Source: Gentiana macrophylla
Lineage: Eukaryota > Streptophyta > Magnoliopsida > Gentianales > Gentianaceae
Direction: 5' to 3'
DNA length: 64,000 bases
Assembly: GCA_026214975.1 (NCBI GenBank)
Contig: JAOBSW010000184.1
Coordinates: forward strand, 1-64,000
In this document: one piece after another, positions 12,550 to 24,975 of the stretch
Layout of the letters: each line of letters begins with the position of its first letter
Numbering within the stretch: position 1 is the stretch's first letter
Position numbers and translations under genes: made by a program
Notes under the pieces: model-generated
Seen by the model: the letters and a program-made list of their open reading frames with translations, nothing else
The model's database searches: none
Told to the model about the DNA's origin: nothing

Positions 12550-14867
12550 AGAAGTATATATCGACGATCAAAGTTTGAAGAAACAATTTATGGGGAAAAC
12601 AAACAAGGCAATAGAATTGCGAATGATCTTGATAATTAACTGAATTGAAACCACTTAGACAAGGTGCATGCCTACTTGTCACAACCACCATACATACACT
12701 ATTGGTACTGCAGACCAGAGTGTGTTGTAACCACCACCTTGAAGGGAATCACTCAGAAGACTTAATCAATACACTAACAATTCAAACAAGCACAAGGAAT
12801 GTAAATGCAACAAAGATTTCACAAAGTGCGTAATCAAGACTTAAGGTACTAAACTCGATTAGACTCAATATGTTGACAATACAAATCCCATCGACAGATT
12901 GATTTGGTGTCGAGACTACCAATCTGTTGTCAAGACTGATCAAAGTTAAGAGTAAACCACCCAAATCAAGATTCACACAATGAACAAACTCCACACAAGA
13001 TCACTACTACTATAGGCAAGCAAACACAACAAAGATGCAATCAACAATCAAATTACGTATCAGTGGTTGCTAAAATATTGTGCACCTTAAGCACAAAGGA
13101 CACTAGAAATTCAACTCAAGGGTTGTGAAAGCTATTGACTATAGGAAGTCTTCTGTCAATAGCACCACCAACACTTCACTACAAGGCCAGCCACTAGACT
13201 GCCAAGCGCTCAAATCACCCTCAACTTCGCCGCACGACCACCACAGACTAGAAAAGAGAAAATTTTGAATTTAATAGGATGTCGGATTGCTCAAGAGGAG
13301 TTCGCTTCGAGTTGTTGCAATCCTATTAATGTACTAGTCTATTTAGAGCCTAGAGTGTAAGTAAAACCCTTAAGTCAAAAGAGACCTACTGTTGTTAAAC
13401 TCCAATTAACTAAGCCCTCATGCACACCATGTGCTAAATTTCCGATTTTGGAATGTTAGGTTATTGGTTGTTGTCGCACCTTGCCACCCCGGTTTCCATT
13501 TGGCATGTTAATACGGTATTTAGGCGTGAGACTTGAACCACCATTTTTAATTGAACCGTAAATGGAAAATAACAACATGGAGGGGAGTTTTGACTACTTG
13601 TCACCAATAGAACTAGACAAGTGAACCGGATCGATCATTGAATTGACCAAAACATTTTATAGGAAATATTTAGTAGGTCAATTAGTGATCAAAATCGACT
13701 TAAGCTCAAATGATGGCATGAAACCGAAGAACTTAAATGAGTTGGTTAATTTATGCCTTAAAAATTTTGATTTAACCCACTAGATATAAATTAACACATC
13801 ATTGAACCAAGATGGTTCTCGTGATTGACTCAAAACCGAGACCTCATAGTGGAAAATTCCTCGGTCTAACTCGATTGGACCAAAGGAGGGGTTTGAGCCA
13901 TTTTACCGAGCCAAGTAGGAATCAGAGTGGTGTGAACAAGGCTACTTGTATGCTGAAGATGGAGTCTTGAACTTCAAAGCACTAAATGAAACTGGACTGA
14001 AAGTTGGCTTCTTTGCACTTTGACAGATCAAGATGAAATCCAGGGTGATGTAGTCCTCGATTTCATTTCCTAAAAGGCACACTTGACCTTCGACCACTAA
14101 GATTTCTCGCCTCATCGCTTATATATGCAAAATCAAACATTTAATGCGTATAAACATAGTATAATAGCAATAAAGAGAGGAAATCGATAGAAAAGGGAAC
14201 GAAATCACCATGGATGCTCGAGCATTTAAGCCTTCACGCTTTGTGTAAAACGTGTTGCAAATCAACACAAAATCGAACAAATGATGCTCGATTAACATTA
14301 TAAGTGGAAGGAGAAGGAGGCAAAGATCACTGCAATCTCTCGTATTTGCATTCAATGTAGGAATCAAGAGTCATAGAATGAAAACGTTAGGAGGGTTTCT
14401 GGGGATTGTGGTTTCAGGAAAACCAAAAGCTGTTGACAAAAGAGGGACTATCAGTGTTGTTGGGTTATAGAGTTTATATAACCCGAAAGTTACGGGTCAA
14501 ATGAGTAAAGTCCGGTAAATGGGCAAATGATCACGGGCTAGGCTTTTATGTGGAGGAAAGGACGGGCCGATTACGATAAGTGGTAGGCTTATAAAAAATC
14601 TGATCCAAATAGAATAAAATAAAATAAAATTAATTAAATGACTTAATTAATATATTCACCAAAAATAATTGACAATATAATTAATTAAACACTTAGTTAA
14701 TTTATTTTAAATTCCTGCAAAAACAATCAGCACACAAGAAATGCCATATGATGTAAACATTGATGTTTCATGCAGTTAGTGACACAGATTTAAATAATAG
14801 TACATAATATGATATAATTTTGATAATTAATCAAACATACGATCAACTGGGCATATATAAACCAACA
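12550..14867. other. Unassigned intergenic or decayed repeat DNA
   Basis: About 2.3 kb without a gene I can support. Short frames (for example 82 codons at 14119-14367, minus) show no recognisable motif. A TATA-like motif (TTTATATAACC) occurs near 14473. At the right edge, minus-strand TGTTGGTTTATATATG looks like the start of another LTR where the gypsy gag homology breaks off. I could not find its other end. Confidence 0.4.
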
Positions 14868-14941
14868 ATTTGCAATACTTGGACATATCCCGCTCTCCCC
14901 ACGTGTCAGGCTTCATCAATTGAGGATTGGGCAGATCGTTA
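14868..14941 (-). pseudogene. gag: Gypsy gag fragment, left part of a gene split by the outer copia-type element
   Basis: Read on the minus strand from 35940 down to 35895 and then on from 14941, the frame gives PLNASIEQIINGVRN followed by DLPNPQLMKPDTWGERDMSK. This matches the stretch of Tat-type gag just before its Cys/His segment. The fragment shows that the outer element landed inside gag. The homology stops at about 14868, where TGTTGG on the minus strand suggests yet another insertion. Confidence 0.55.
14937..14941. repeat. Target duplication of the outer element, left copy
   Basis: CGTTA here pairs with CGTTC at 35895-35899, four of five bases identical. Together with the TG...CA ends this supports a single integration of the 14942-35894 element, with one later substitution. 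Confidence 0.55.
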
Positions 14942-16931
14942 TGTTAGGAAATCTACGCGGGAACGCAACGGAATTCAAAAAATTTATTTCCTTAGACCAG
15001 GATCGACTTTGTTTAAGCAATAAACATTTAAGGCTAGTAGACGGTGGTTACGCTGGTTGATCCGCTTGGATCAACGCTTTGTATATGGTTGTAGTTTATG
15101 CACGGCCGCCCGCTGCTCGCCTCTACCGTGATCCACACTAACACGCCGAATCCCATCATGGATTGCTACGAAAAACTCAAGCGCTCGACTTTTTCTCTCC
15201 AAAATCTATCTCTAGAAAGCTCTCTATTTTTCATAAGAACTATTAGCTCTTGGAATTGTGATGTTACAAAAGAGCTAGCCAAGCATCCCCTAAATAGGTG
15301 ACTTGCGCCTTACCATTCTCAACTGATTGGGATTAACTTCCTAATAGATTGAGGAGAAAGAAAACTTTTTCTAATAAAATAAAGAAAATACATTTGATTG
15401 ATTTATCTCATTAATATTCAATATCTTATATTAAATATATTTCCAAGATATATTGACAATATCTTATATTGAATATATCATTATCTTATTACCATAAATC
15501 TATTTTTCCAAAATCAATTAATATCTAATATTAATAAAATTGCACAATTCAATGTATCCAATACACTTTGCAAATGGCGCCCTTCCCCACAAAATTTGGG
15601 AATTGAGATTTTCTTTAATTAATATAATACTATGATTAATTAATTTGCAAAATACATAAATATCACATATATACATATTTCGAAACATATGTATCAATAT
15701 ACATACTTAATTAATCAACATATTAATATATTGTATTTACGTTATTCATAATAAATAAATGTCAACATATTAATTTACCACTATAACCTTTATAAGACGA
15801 GATAAATTCTTTTCTTATTTGGTTATCAACTATAACAACTTTTAATCCGCCAGATGTTCTTATGTGTGTGACCCGATAAGCTTCCGAATATATTAATGAG
15901 AGGCACAAAGTGAAAATTACTTAAAATGCCTTCATACCTAACGATCACAGATAGCGCTCAAAGAACACACCGTGACCCCCAATCATCGTAAGAGTCAAAT
16001 GCAATTACTACTACCTTTAATGTGAAACAGCTATCGTGTAACTTACAATCCTACCGCTAAAGAATAATATCCATACGATCGTATCTCGAGTGTCAATACA
16101 TTAACGATCGATCTTATATTCCGATATCATGCTCCTCGAATAACACATTTACTCCCACTTTGCAAAGATTCACGCAGAGCTAGACATTCCTTATAAGAAG
16201 GCCATTTCGATATTCAATCCCAATCATAGGATACGTGATTCCCGGATGAACTAACATGTATACTCCGTATTCTTCAGTATCACACTCAATCACTACTGCA
16301 TGATCACCCCACGGCGAGGAGAAACCTCAATAGTTTCAAAGCATGACAATCCACACCATGATGCCATAAAGACTCCGGTCTTAAGGATAATTACACAACT
16401 ACCACATAGTGCGACACTTAATGTAAGTGGGTCAGTCTAACATACGCATTCTCTAATATACGTCCACGTACAGTCCAAGTGTCTCTACACTTCGATAGAC
16501 GAGATCTATCCTTGCCCTTAAAGACAGAAGACATCTAATACGTGTTAGCCTGTTTGTACTATCAATGCCCTGTTTAATAATACATCGCCTTGTAGATTTA
16601 AGTATCAAACTTATAAAAGTGATTAGAGATCTCATCAACCATAATCGCTCTATCATGAGTTTTTATTAATCGGTTGGATCGGATCGACTGGAATGGATCA
16701 TTTACTATTTCTTTGTGTTTATATATATTAAATCGCCTATCATGGTTTCTTTACCACGCTTTAATACTAAGGACATTATCATATAACAATTCATAATTGG
16801 TTCTTTAAAAGAACAAGTTTATGACAATGTAAAAGCCATTTAATATATATATAAACACAAAGAAATAGTAAGTTGATCCGACCCTGTCGGATCCGGTCCA
16901 ACCCGATTGGGTTTAGGACACTATTTCAACA
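14942..16931 (-). repeat. 3' LTR of the outer element
   Basis: The 1,990-bp LTR begins TGTTAGGAAATC and ends ATTTCAACA. It is followed at once by the complement of the purine tract, which fixes it as the 3' LTR of a minus-strand element. It aligns along its length with the split 5' LTR of the same element. Confidence 0.85.
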
Positions 16932-16944
16932 ATCTCCCACTTGG
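16932..16944 (-). other. Polypurine tract of the outer element
   Basis: On the minus strand this reads CCAAGTGGGAGAT, directly before the LTR start. The same tract, apart from small changes, is next to the 3' LTR of the inner element at 26950. Confidence 0.75.
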
Positions 16945-19900
16945 CCTAAAACCAATCACCGCATACACAAGCACCAAGTTGAAACACAAGAATCTCATGT
17001 AATACTCGCAACAAGCCCTAGCCATGAACGGATCGCTATCCGGGACTCGTAATATCTTCATATCATGCTCCAAATGATCAAGTCAAAGGAACCGCTCAAC
17101 ACACACATGAATCACCGACGAGACCCTGGTCCTTGCTTCAAGCAATGAATCCACTATATCGCCTATATAGAAAGGTGGAAGAACTGCATAAGGTTCGTGA
17201 ATGAACCTTCTAGATCCATGTATCGCCCCCTGGGCCGCGCTTCTAAGGCACGATCGTGTTTTGGCATAGTTGTAGAATTTACAGTGACCCACAGCTAAGA
17301 ACATTTCTAGCTCACTGTATCACTTAATCAAAGTGACTGCAAACCCAGACTGTAGCTCCTACTTGCCTTCATAAGACTCAGGATATACGTCTATATATCT
17401 ATATTTATCTGATTCCAAGTTTCGATAAACAACGAAACCATCCTTAACTCATTTAAGGATATTCTTAACATTCACCAGATTTACTTTCATACTTTCTCAT
17501 GACTATTCATGGACTATGAACATCCGGCATTTATTTTATGATGGTTCATGTTGCAACAGCAAAGGAAACCTTCCATAAGCATCATCTTTCACCTTATCTT
17601 TAGGACCAACGTCCTAACATAGATAGATCTTGAGAACACCGGCTAGCAGTATCTCCTATCGTGATCTACGGTAAACTCTTTTAGCATCACATCTATATAG
17701 GTAAACTATAATCTAACAAAGAATTAAATCTATCACTATAGATTATTATTTCCAAAAGCTAATCCAAGTGCTTTCAGAAAGACCTCGAACTACCAAACAT
17801 CAATTGACTATGACACGGGGTGACGATTCCGAGAGAGGTATCTAGTACCTTGCTCAAAAATCATAACACGCTCCCACCATCCATCTTGCACATTGGGCAT
17901 ATCCTTCTTTGACTAAATCAAACTCCTTTGATTATCAAACAAAGAAATCGCTTCAGAGAAACTTGTTTGAGTCCATAAAAGGATCTCGTGGGCTTACATA
18001 TCATGTTATCGTCTATGAACAATGAGTTGTTTGCCCAACGCCTTCAACACTATCGATAGTCATTATATGAAGTTATAACAAGCATAGTCCGAATAGAATC
18101 GACTCAAATGGCAAAGATAAAGATAATTACAAGATTTACACCTCGCACTCCTTCAAACCGCCACTATAGCCTTACGGTAATCATATAACTATCCATGTCG
18201 CCTTTCAGGGACATTCTCTCTGTAAGACAGACTAGTTCACAACCTGGTTGTCGCCGATGGAATTTAATTCGATATTATGGCTTTTGGCCATATCTCTCAA
18301 TCTTGCCTTTCAAACATTCCTTCAGTAATTGTGAGATATTCATTCTTCAAGATGAACATACCAAAGAATTCTTCTCAGCTTGAGGTTATCCTTAGACTTA
18401 TAGAACTTTTGTGCAATCGAAGCAGTTGTTCTACACCTCATCATTATGTGGCATCCGCTTCACGCTTCAATGGTTGAACCTCTCCTTGTGGTTCTCAAAC
18501 TACTTTTGAGATATAAATTTACTCTCACTGCTTTTTGGAAGAAACACTTCTCTGTAAGACAAAGATGTTTGGAGACAAACACCTTGCTCATGGACGAGTA
18601 AATAATATCTCTTGTGATTTGCTAAGATATTCCACAAAGTTGCATATGTCGCACTAGGCTCCAAGCCTTTCGACTTTGCTTATGACAACTTCAAATCATC
18701 GGTTAAGATATATTCGACATGATCACCTTCCATATCTAATATGGAATTTGTTCAACCTTTATTCTTTGGAACACGGTTAAGTATAAAGGCACTATCCGAA
18801 GCGGGTAAGTGGATACTTCTGATGGCTTCAGGTCACACCTTTATCATATAAAGTGTTGTTTCCATTTTGGGAACACAACTGATTGCGATCCAAAAGTGGT
18901 ATCCTTCAAAGGGAAATCTTATTCCTTTCGCACGACTTCAAACACCCTTCGTATCAATTGCTTCAATCCAATTGAAGGTTAATTCTAAGTAGCTCATCAA
19001 TCTCATATTCGTGCATTAGCTCTAACTTTTCGGCTTTCCCAATTGTCGACTTCAATAAGTACACTCAACTATTTCTAAAAAATAGTCCAAGAGAGAGATA
19101 AACAATTGTTTATGGTATAAATTGTCATAAGCCAACAAACATCAATATGTTTAGCTCTAGTCAATCTTCTAGGTTTCATAACATTTTCTTAAAAGGGTAT
19201 TTTAGTCCTCTTTGGATAAGATATTATAACCCACATGATTCATAATCATATGGTTCAAAGATCATCGTAATGACGCTTGGTTACAAGCTTCCTTCCATAG
19301 AGATCGTGCCTAAAACAACCACAAATCAAGGATAACAAACCATACAAATATTTAGTTGAGATTTTTCACATATATCAACTATATAGTGAAATCAATCTAG
19401 TATGTTAGATTCAAATGACCTTTCAACTTTATCGAATAACATTTATTCCTTACAATTGAATATGTCCGCTAAATCCTAACAAATAATCGAACTTGTGTTC
19501 TTCACAAGAACCGAACACAATAACATTTATTTAGTTCCCTTATTTGTTTACTAGACTCGTAACACAAAACCTAAAATGTCGTAACGCTTGCTTCACCTTT
19601 CCGTATCTCTCGTGTATTCCGTATTTGATCTTTTTTAATTTAATTACACTCGTAAGATATCATATATCTGTAGTCGACTTTCAACTTAGATAGATTAATC
19701 TCAACTCACTTGCCTAGAATAGAAACTTCTATAAGTCCTCTATTTAAGCACATGCCCTAACTTTCCTTTTAATCCTTTATGCACTTGAAAATATTTCTTA
19801 GTGTAGTCTTCATAAGACTTAAGAAAGATCACAAGAGTTATGTCTTTGATCTTCTTTCATAAAGAAAATCTAAAGTTTATTAAATAGTTTATTTAACCTT

Positions 19901-20981
19901 TGAATCGTATTCAAAACATTGACTATTTAATTAACCTTTAAGCAATGATTAAAGAATTAAGTCAATACTTAAATCTTACAGCTTTGAAAACAACATTTCC
20001 AAAATTCTATGTGTTCATTCTTATTCAACGCTTGAATTAATTGTCATCGTATGACGTAATGATCATATTGATCGATTCAATATATGATTAATTCGTTGAA
20101 ACTTATTTCAAGTAATTTAATCATATTATGAGCTTCCATTTTTCTTTCATAATTAAAGTCTTAGAGTTGTCTCTAACTACTATAACGGGTTGCTCACGCC
20201 ATTGCTTATTTTAAAAGGATTAAAATTTACTTAACCATTTTGAGAACGCTTTCAAACAGCCTTAATTTGGTTTTACTAATCGAGAATAAAACATAAATAT
20301 AAAGTTTGCTAAAACTACAACATAAAATAATGATAAAAGAGTGTTGTTGTTTATACACTAAAATCAAAATGGTCTTTTGGTTTATGATTTTTCTCCCACT
20401 AGTCAACTACTCTCAATTGACTTTCAAGAATTATTCAAAAATCCTTTGGTGGACAAGATCCCATTAAACTACCACGACCCCTCGCTTTGGTCAGATGGGC
20501 GTAAAATAGTCTAATGTAGACAACTCTTTGTCAATCGCATCTCTTATACGACTCTTTGTTGTTTGACTAGTCAACTCTTTGATAATTTTCATCTTATGAA
20601 TTAGTAAAACCCTTGCCTCTAAAATCCAAACGACCCCGCTTTGGTTGGTGGCCGAGAGAAGTCTTAGTCAAGTCATAACCCCAATATTCATGAGATCTCA
20701 TACGATCATATCTTGATAATGAAGATATACCCGAGGTAGGTCAACCCCCTTCTTTGGCTGATGAGTTGGATCCGAACAAGGGCTCTTCACCGTCATTATA
20801 ATATGGGGAGGCAATTTCGACTTGATTCTTTTGAGGTGGAAGTATATATACAAATTAATTCACTTAATTAATTTTAATTATAGTCACATCAATAATACAT
20901 CTATCTCTATAGACATACATCCTACACATTTATCTAGATCGTGCCTAGTCATGCATCTATCGTATCATATAAAATAAATAC

Positions 20982-20986
20982 AAGCA
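20982..20986. repeat. Target duplication AAGCA, left copy
   Basis: AAGCA here matches exactly AAGCA at 23130-23134 on the other side of the solo LTR. The inner element has a single AAGCA at the equivalent site (about 30892-30896), which is the empty site. Confidence 0.85.
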
Positions 20987-23129
20987 TGTAACATCCCGAC
21001 TTTTCCGAAAGGGAAAAATAGTAATTGATCATATCCACGACGACCTAATTATTATTTGTTCTTTTACTTAATTAAAAAGGATTTAATTAAAAGATTTTTT
21101 AAGAAAAATAATTATTAATTGTCATATAAATAATCCTCTAATCACACATCACGCATATTCTGAAGAAAAAAAAAGAAGGAGGAACGGCAGTTAGAAGCAG
21201 GCAACGCAAAGAAAATTCTGGAAAAGGGAGAACGTAAACTTCAACCGTATGATCAATCCCCTCATCTATTCAAGATGCCGCATGAGAGAAAAGTGATCAG
21301 CGCGACAAGACGCAACTTTGGAAAATAAAATATCTCCATTCCGTAAGTTTTCGGTTTAGCCCCAGTTTTTGGTATTCGTAGAGTTCGATTCTTGAAAAAT
21401 TCATATCTTTCAATCCGTAACTCTGTTTCATAGCTATGAGTAGTCGAAATGATCGTCTTGGAGCGTAGATCATTCTAAAATTAGTTTGACACAATTTAAT
21501 CCATGTAATCTACGGTTTTATGCACTTTTTCAGTTTCGGTATTTGCCAAGAAAATAGGATTTTAGGGTTTCTTGTTGATCAAATAGGTTTTGGGGTTGAG
21601 GATCAACAGTTGTTGCAGTTGCTTAGCGTTTTGCTTTCGGTTTTGCTGGAAATTAAGGTAAGAGGCTCTTCCTAGTGAATAGTTATGGTTTCACAATGTT
21701 TAGGTTGAGTGTTAGTTGTAGCAAGGAATCATGTTTTGTGTTTTAGTTAAAATGTTGGATGCTACGTGATGGTTAGTTATGTTTAAATCAGGTTTTTACT
21801 GCTGTTTCTTTGTGATAGCTGATGTTAAACATGTTTGATTTGGGTTAGAAATCGTTAAGTTGCAGAAAATCATGTTTAGGGTTTTTCAGGTGCAATGCGC
21901 ACGCATTCAGCCCAGTTTTGGGTAAATGTTGTTTCAAGCTACGAGTCCAGTTTAATGTTATTCTTGATCTAATAATACTAAATGAAAATGAACAAGCCCG
22001 ATTAAGTTTCGATGCATTTAGTTCTCGCACCGGACGTACTTTTAAAGCGGAGTTCAAGTCCGGGACCGCCGGAAATGCATGAAAGAGCTTGTGCTTTGAT
22101 GAATTAGTATTCATCAATGTCCGTAATTGCTAGGCCTCGCCTATGTCTAAGTGGTCAGGAAGAGAGTAGTATGTGTGAGCAAGATTATTTGAAAACACTT
22201 AGGCGGCTAGTTAACTATTTAATAAATACGCATTTGCTTAGTAAAAGGTTAAACATCATGAGAGCTTGGATAGGCACAAGATAATATCGGCAATGTGAGG
22301 TTTGGCCGATAAAGTGGTGATGATCACCGCCGGATTCTAGACCCGCCAGATAAAGTAAGTGATCATTCCGCCGACAAACTCACGAATGGAATAGACATTC
22401 ACCGGTCGCCTCTCTGTGGTTGGCGGACAAAGTGGAATGACTGTCTCGGGACCGCTAGAGATTTATCTCTATAGGGTTGCGTCTTTTGTCTTAAAGGCAT
22501 ATCTCACTAAGTGTAGTGCCTCGCAAACATGCCGTGAACAAAGATAAGTTAAGTTAAACGCTTAGTCATGACATGTTGATGGACATGAAGTGAACCCTAG
22601 ATTGAGTCGGTCTCATAATGGTAATTTAATAATCATAATAATAACCTTTCGCTGTATGACTTAGTTATTCATTAGCTTCTCACTTTTACTAAGTACTTTG
22701 TACTTACCTCCTTTGCATTTTCTTTTTTATCCATTGTGGGGTGAGAAGACGAACAGGTTGCCCAAGTGTAGATGACGACTTTTGAAGACGTTGAAGTCTT
22801 GGCGAAGCTTTTAGTTTATTTCTTTGTAAAGGTTGTACTACACTGGTTGTATTACTTTTCTTAGATTTGTGGTACTTCTACTTTTAAGACCTCGTATTGT
22901 ATAAATTTTTGGGTGTTTCGTCGTTGTATTTTAACTATCCATCTTTAGTATGCTTACTTTCTATTCATAGTAGCATTTTGTTTTTACCCGAGTCTTTTTA
23001 GCTTCCGTTTGCTTTATTTTGATACGACGACGAAAATGCTTGCGTATAATATTAGATTTATTTAATGCTATACGCGCCGAACGTTTCTCTTCCGGATAAG
23101 GGCTCGGTATCCGGGAGCGGGGCGTTACA
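20987..23129. mobile_element. Solo LTR, Ty3/gypsy-like
   Basis: The 2,143-bp segment begins TGTAACATCCCGACTTTTCC and ends GGGGCGTTACA. It has a short inverted terminal repeat (TGTAAC/GTTACA) and an exact 5-bp duplication (AAGCA). It is absent from the equivalent place in the inner element, so its ends are defined independently. There is no primer site, purine tract or coding sequence, which makes it a solo LTR left by recombination between two LTRs. The TGTAACxCCCCG start is common in plant gypsy LTRs, so the superfamily is likely. The finer lineage (perhaps Tekay/Del) is a guess. Strand cannot be set. Confidence 0.8.
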
Positions 23130-23864
23130 AAGCACAAAATAAATAAATGCGTAAAGTAACCGGTATGATCATGGACTTTTTCCTAGGTGCGGTTTCGAAT
23201 ACAAATCGATTTAAACCGCTGGTCACAATCTAAGGGTAATGCAACCGCCAATAGGATCTTTAATGCGCCATCTCTAATTTGATCTTTATTCTTCTTTCTT
23301 TGGTCTCCATCTTCTACTTCATTCTTGTTACATTTAATTCTATCTAATAAAATAAATACACACGCCGCACACGGGGGGAGCTAATAGGAATGAGATAAAT
23401 GTAGAAAATAAACTATGTCACGTTCTTCATAATGGCCTAGAATAATTTTTTAACCAACAGGAAGATTAAATCATTCACATCTATCCTATCGGTCAAGCTC
23501 ACGATCAATCGGGTCCATATAATCATATTAATTCTACTATATCTAATCCATATAAATAACATCTTACTTAAAAAGACAAAATTAAAATTTAACTACTTTG
23601 CGCCATTATTAATCGATTAACGCTTAATCAATTAAATAATTTTACCCAATCAATTAACTAATTAACATTTAATTAATTAAATGATTTTAATCGAAATAAA
23701 ATTAACGATTAATTTTAAACCGATTTCAATTTTAATTTTAATTAATTAGAACTATTCCAAAAATAAATCAAAATTAAATTTAAGTCACTTTTGTTTCTTT
23801 CCTTTTGATTCATAATCAAAAGAGATGCCTTTGGTTTCATAAACCAAAAGGCATCTCCCTTGGC

Positions 23865-24100
23865 CCTTTCCAAAATCAAAATTTTGAAAAATGTCTAGGT
23901 CTCTCAAATATTTTGAAAATGACCTAGGCCTATTCCAAACAAAATTTATAAAGGCCAATATTTTGGTTGATACGTCTGACCACTTTCCAAAATCAAAATT
24001 TTGAAAGTGGCCTTGGCTAGGCCTTTTTTCAAAATCAAATATTTGGAAAAAGGCCTAGGCATATTCCAAACAAAGTTTGGAAAGACCATTATTATTTTAA
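23865..24100 (-). repeat. Hairpin repeat array in the outer element leader (short version)
   Basis: Near-perfect inverted repeats such as TTTCCAAAATC/AAAATTTTG recur here about twice, separated by spacers containing GGCCTAGGC. The inner element holds about four units of the same repeat at 31641-32110. On RNA each would fold into a stable stem-loop. Confidence 0.75.
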
Positions 24101-24249
24101 TGTCATATGGCATCCAATGGCCCAAACTATTTGAACATTTAGTTAGCCATTTGACACAACTAAACAAATGAGATATTAATCACAACTATGAACCATATAG
24201 AAACACAAAATACACAAAACAAAAATTTGGGGATCCACAACCCTTTGAC

Positions 24250-24345
24250 CAGTCAAACGACGCCGGCAGCAGGTTGCCCTACCGCCGCCGCCGCCGACCA
24301 ACCGACGGTGGTGGTGCCGCCGCCAGTCGACCGAGCACCTCCAGA
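24250..24345 (-). other. GC-rich block in the outer element leader
   Basis: A run of CCG-type triplets between the hairpins and the primer site. The same block is in the inner element at about 32270-32390. Minus-strand frames over both copies (69 codons at 24176-24385, 74 codons at 32190-32414) start with MIH plus a lysine run and share RLTGQ, but otherwise differ. A short leader peptide is possible but weakly supported. Confidence 0.35.
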
Positions 24346-24468
24346 TCTCTTTTTTTTTCTTTTCGTATATCGTTTTGTGAATCAAAAATCTTTCACCTTT
24401 TAATTACGTGATTTAACAATAAAATTAACTACGCAAATTAACATGCTTATTGCTTAAACTCGAAACTC

Positions 24469-24480
24469 GCTCTGATACCA
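24469..24480 (-). other. tRNA-Met primer-binding site of the outer element
   Basis: GCTCTGATACCA is the exact complement of TGGTATCAGAGC, the site that pairs with the 3' end of plant initiator-Met tRNA. It is one base from the LTR on the minus strand, as expected. Confidence 0.9.
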
Positions 24481-24481
24481 C

Positions 24482-24975
24482 AGTTAGGAAATCTATGTGG
24501 GAAGACAGCGGAATTTAAAAATTTTATTTCCTTAGACCAGGATCGACTTCGTTTAAGCAATAAACATTTAAGGCTAGTAGACGGTGGTTACCTTGGTAGA
24601 TCCAATTGGATCGACGCTTTATCTACGGTTGTAGTTTCTACACGAAGCCGCCCAAGCGTTCGGCCTCTACCGGTGATCCACACGAACACCTCGCCGGAAT
24701 CCCATTATGGATTGCTACCACAAAAATCGGCTGCTAGACCGACTTTTCCTCTCTCCAAAATCTCTCTCTAGGAAGCTCTCTATTTTTCACAAGAACTATT
24801 AGCTCTTGGAAATGTGATATTACAAAAGAGCTAGCCAAGCCTCCTTAAATAGGGTGACCGCGCTTCTCACTGTTCTCAATCTGATTGGGATTAGCTTCCT
24901 AGTAGATTGAGAAGAAAGAAAAAAAATTTCTAATAAAATAAGGAAAATACATTTGATTGATTTATCTCATTAATA
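24482..24975 (-). repeat. 5' LTR of the outer element, first part
   Basis: The LTR starts AGTTAGG where its partners have TGTTAGG, one substitution at the terminal T. It runs to the TAATA where the inner element inserted and resumes at 34504. The terminal mutation would impair any new integration. Confidence 0.85.
24971..24975. repeat. Target duplication TAATA, left copy
   Basis: TAATA is exactly repeated at 34499-34503. Joining the flanks across it restores an LTR sequence that matches the outer 3' LTR at about 15405-15430. Confidence 0.9.

Larger units (their letters stand above)
16945..24468 (-). mobile_element. Interior of the outer element, apparently non-coding
   Basis: Most of this is collinear with the inner element's interior (26962-32512), so the sequence is a family feature and not random decay. 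Clear differences are a solo LTR insertion (20987-23129) and fewer copies of the hairpin repeat. All frames are short, and I see no copia protein motif. Next to the primer site, at about 24250-24345, is a GC-rich block full of CCGCCG that stands out from the AT-rich surroundings. Confidence 0.6.
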
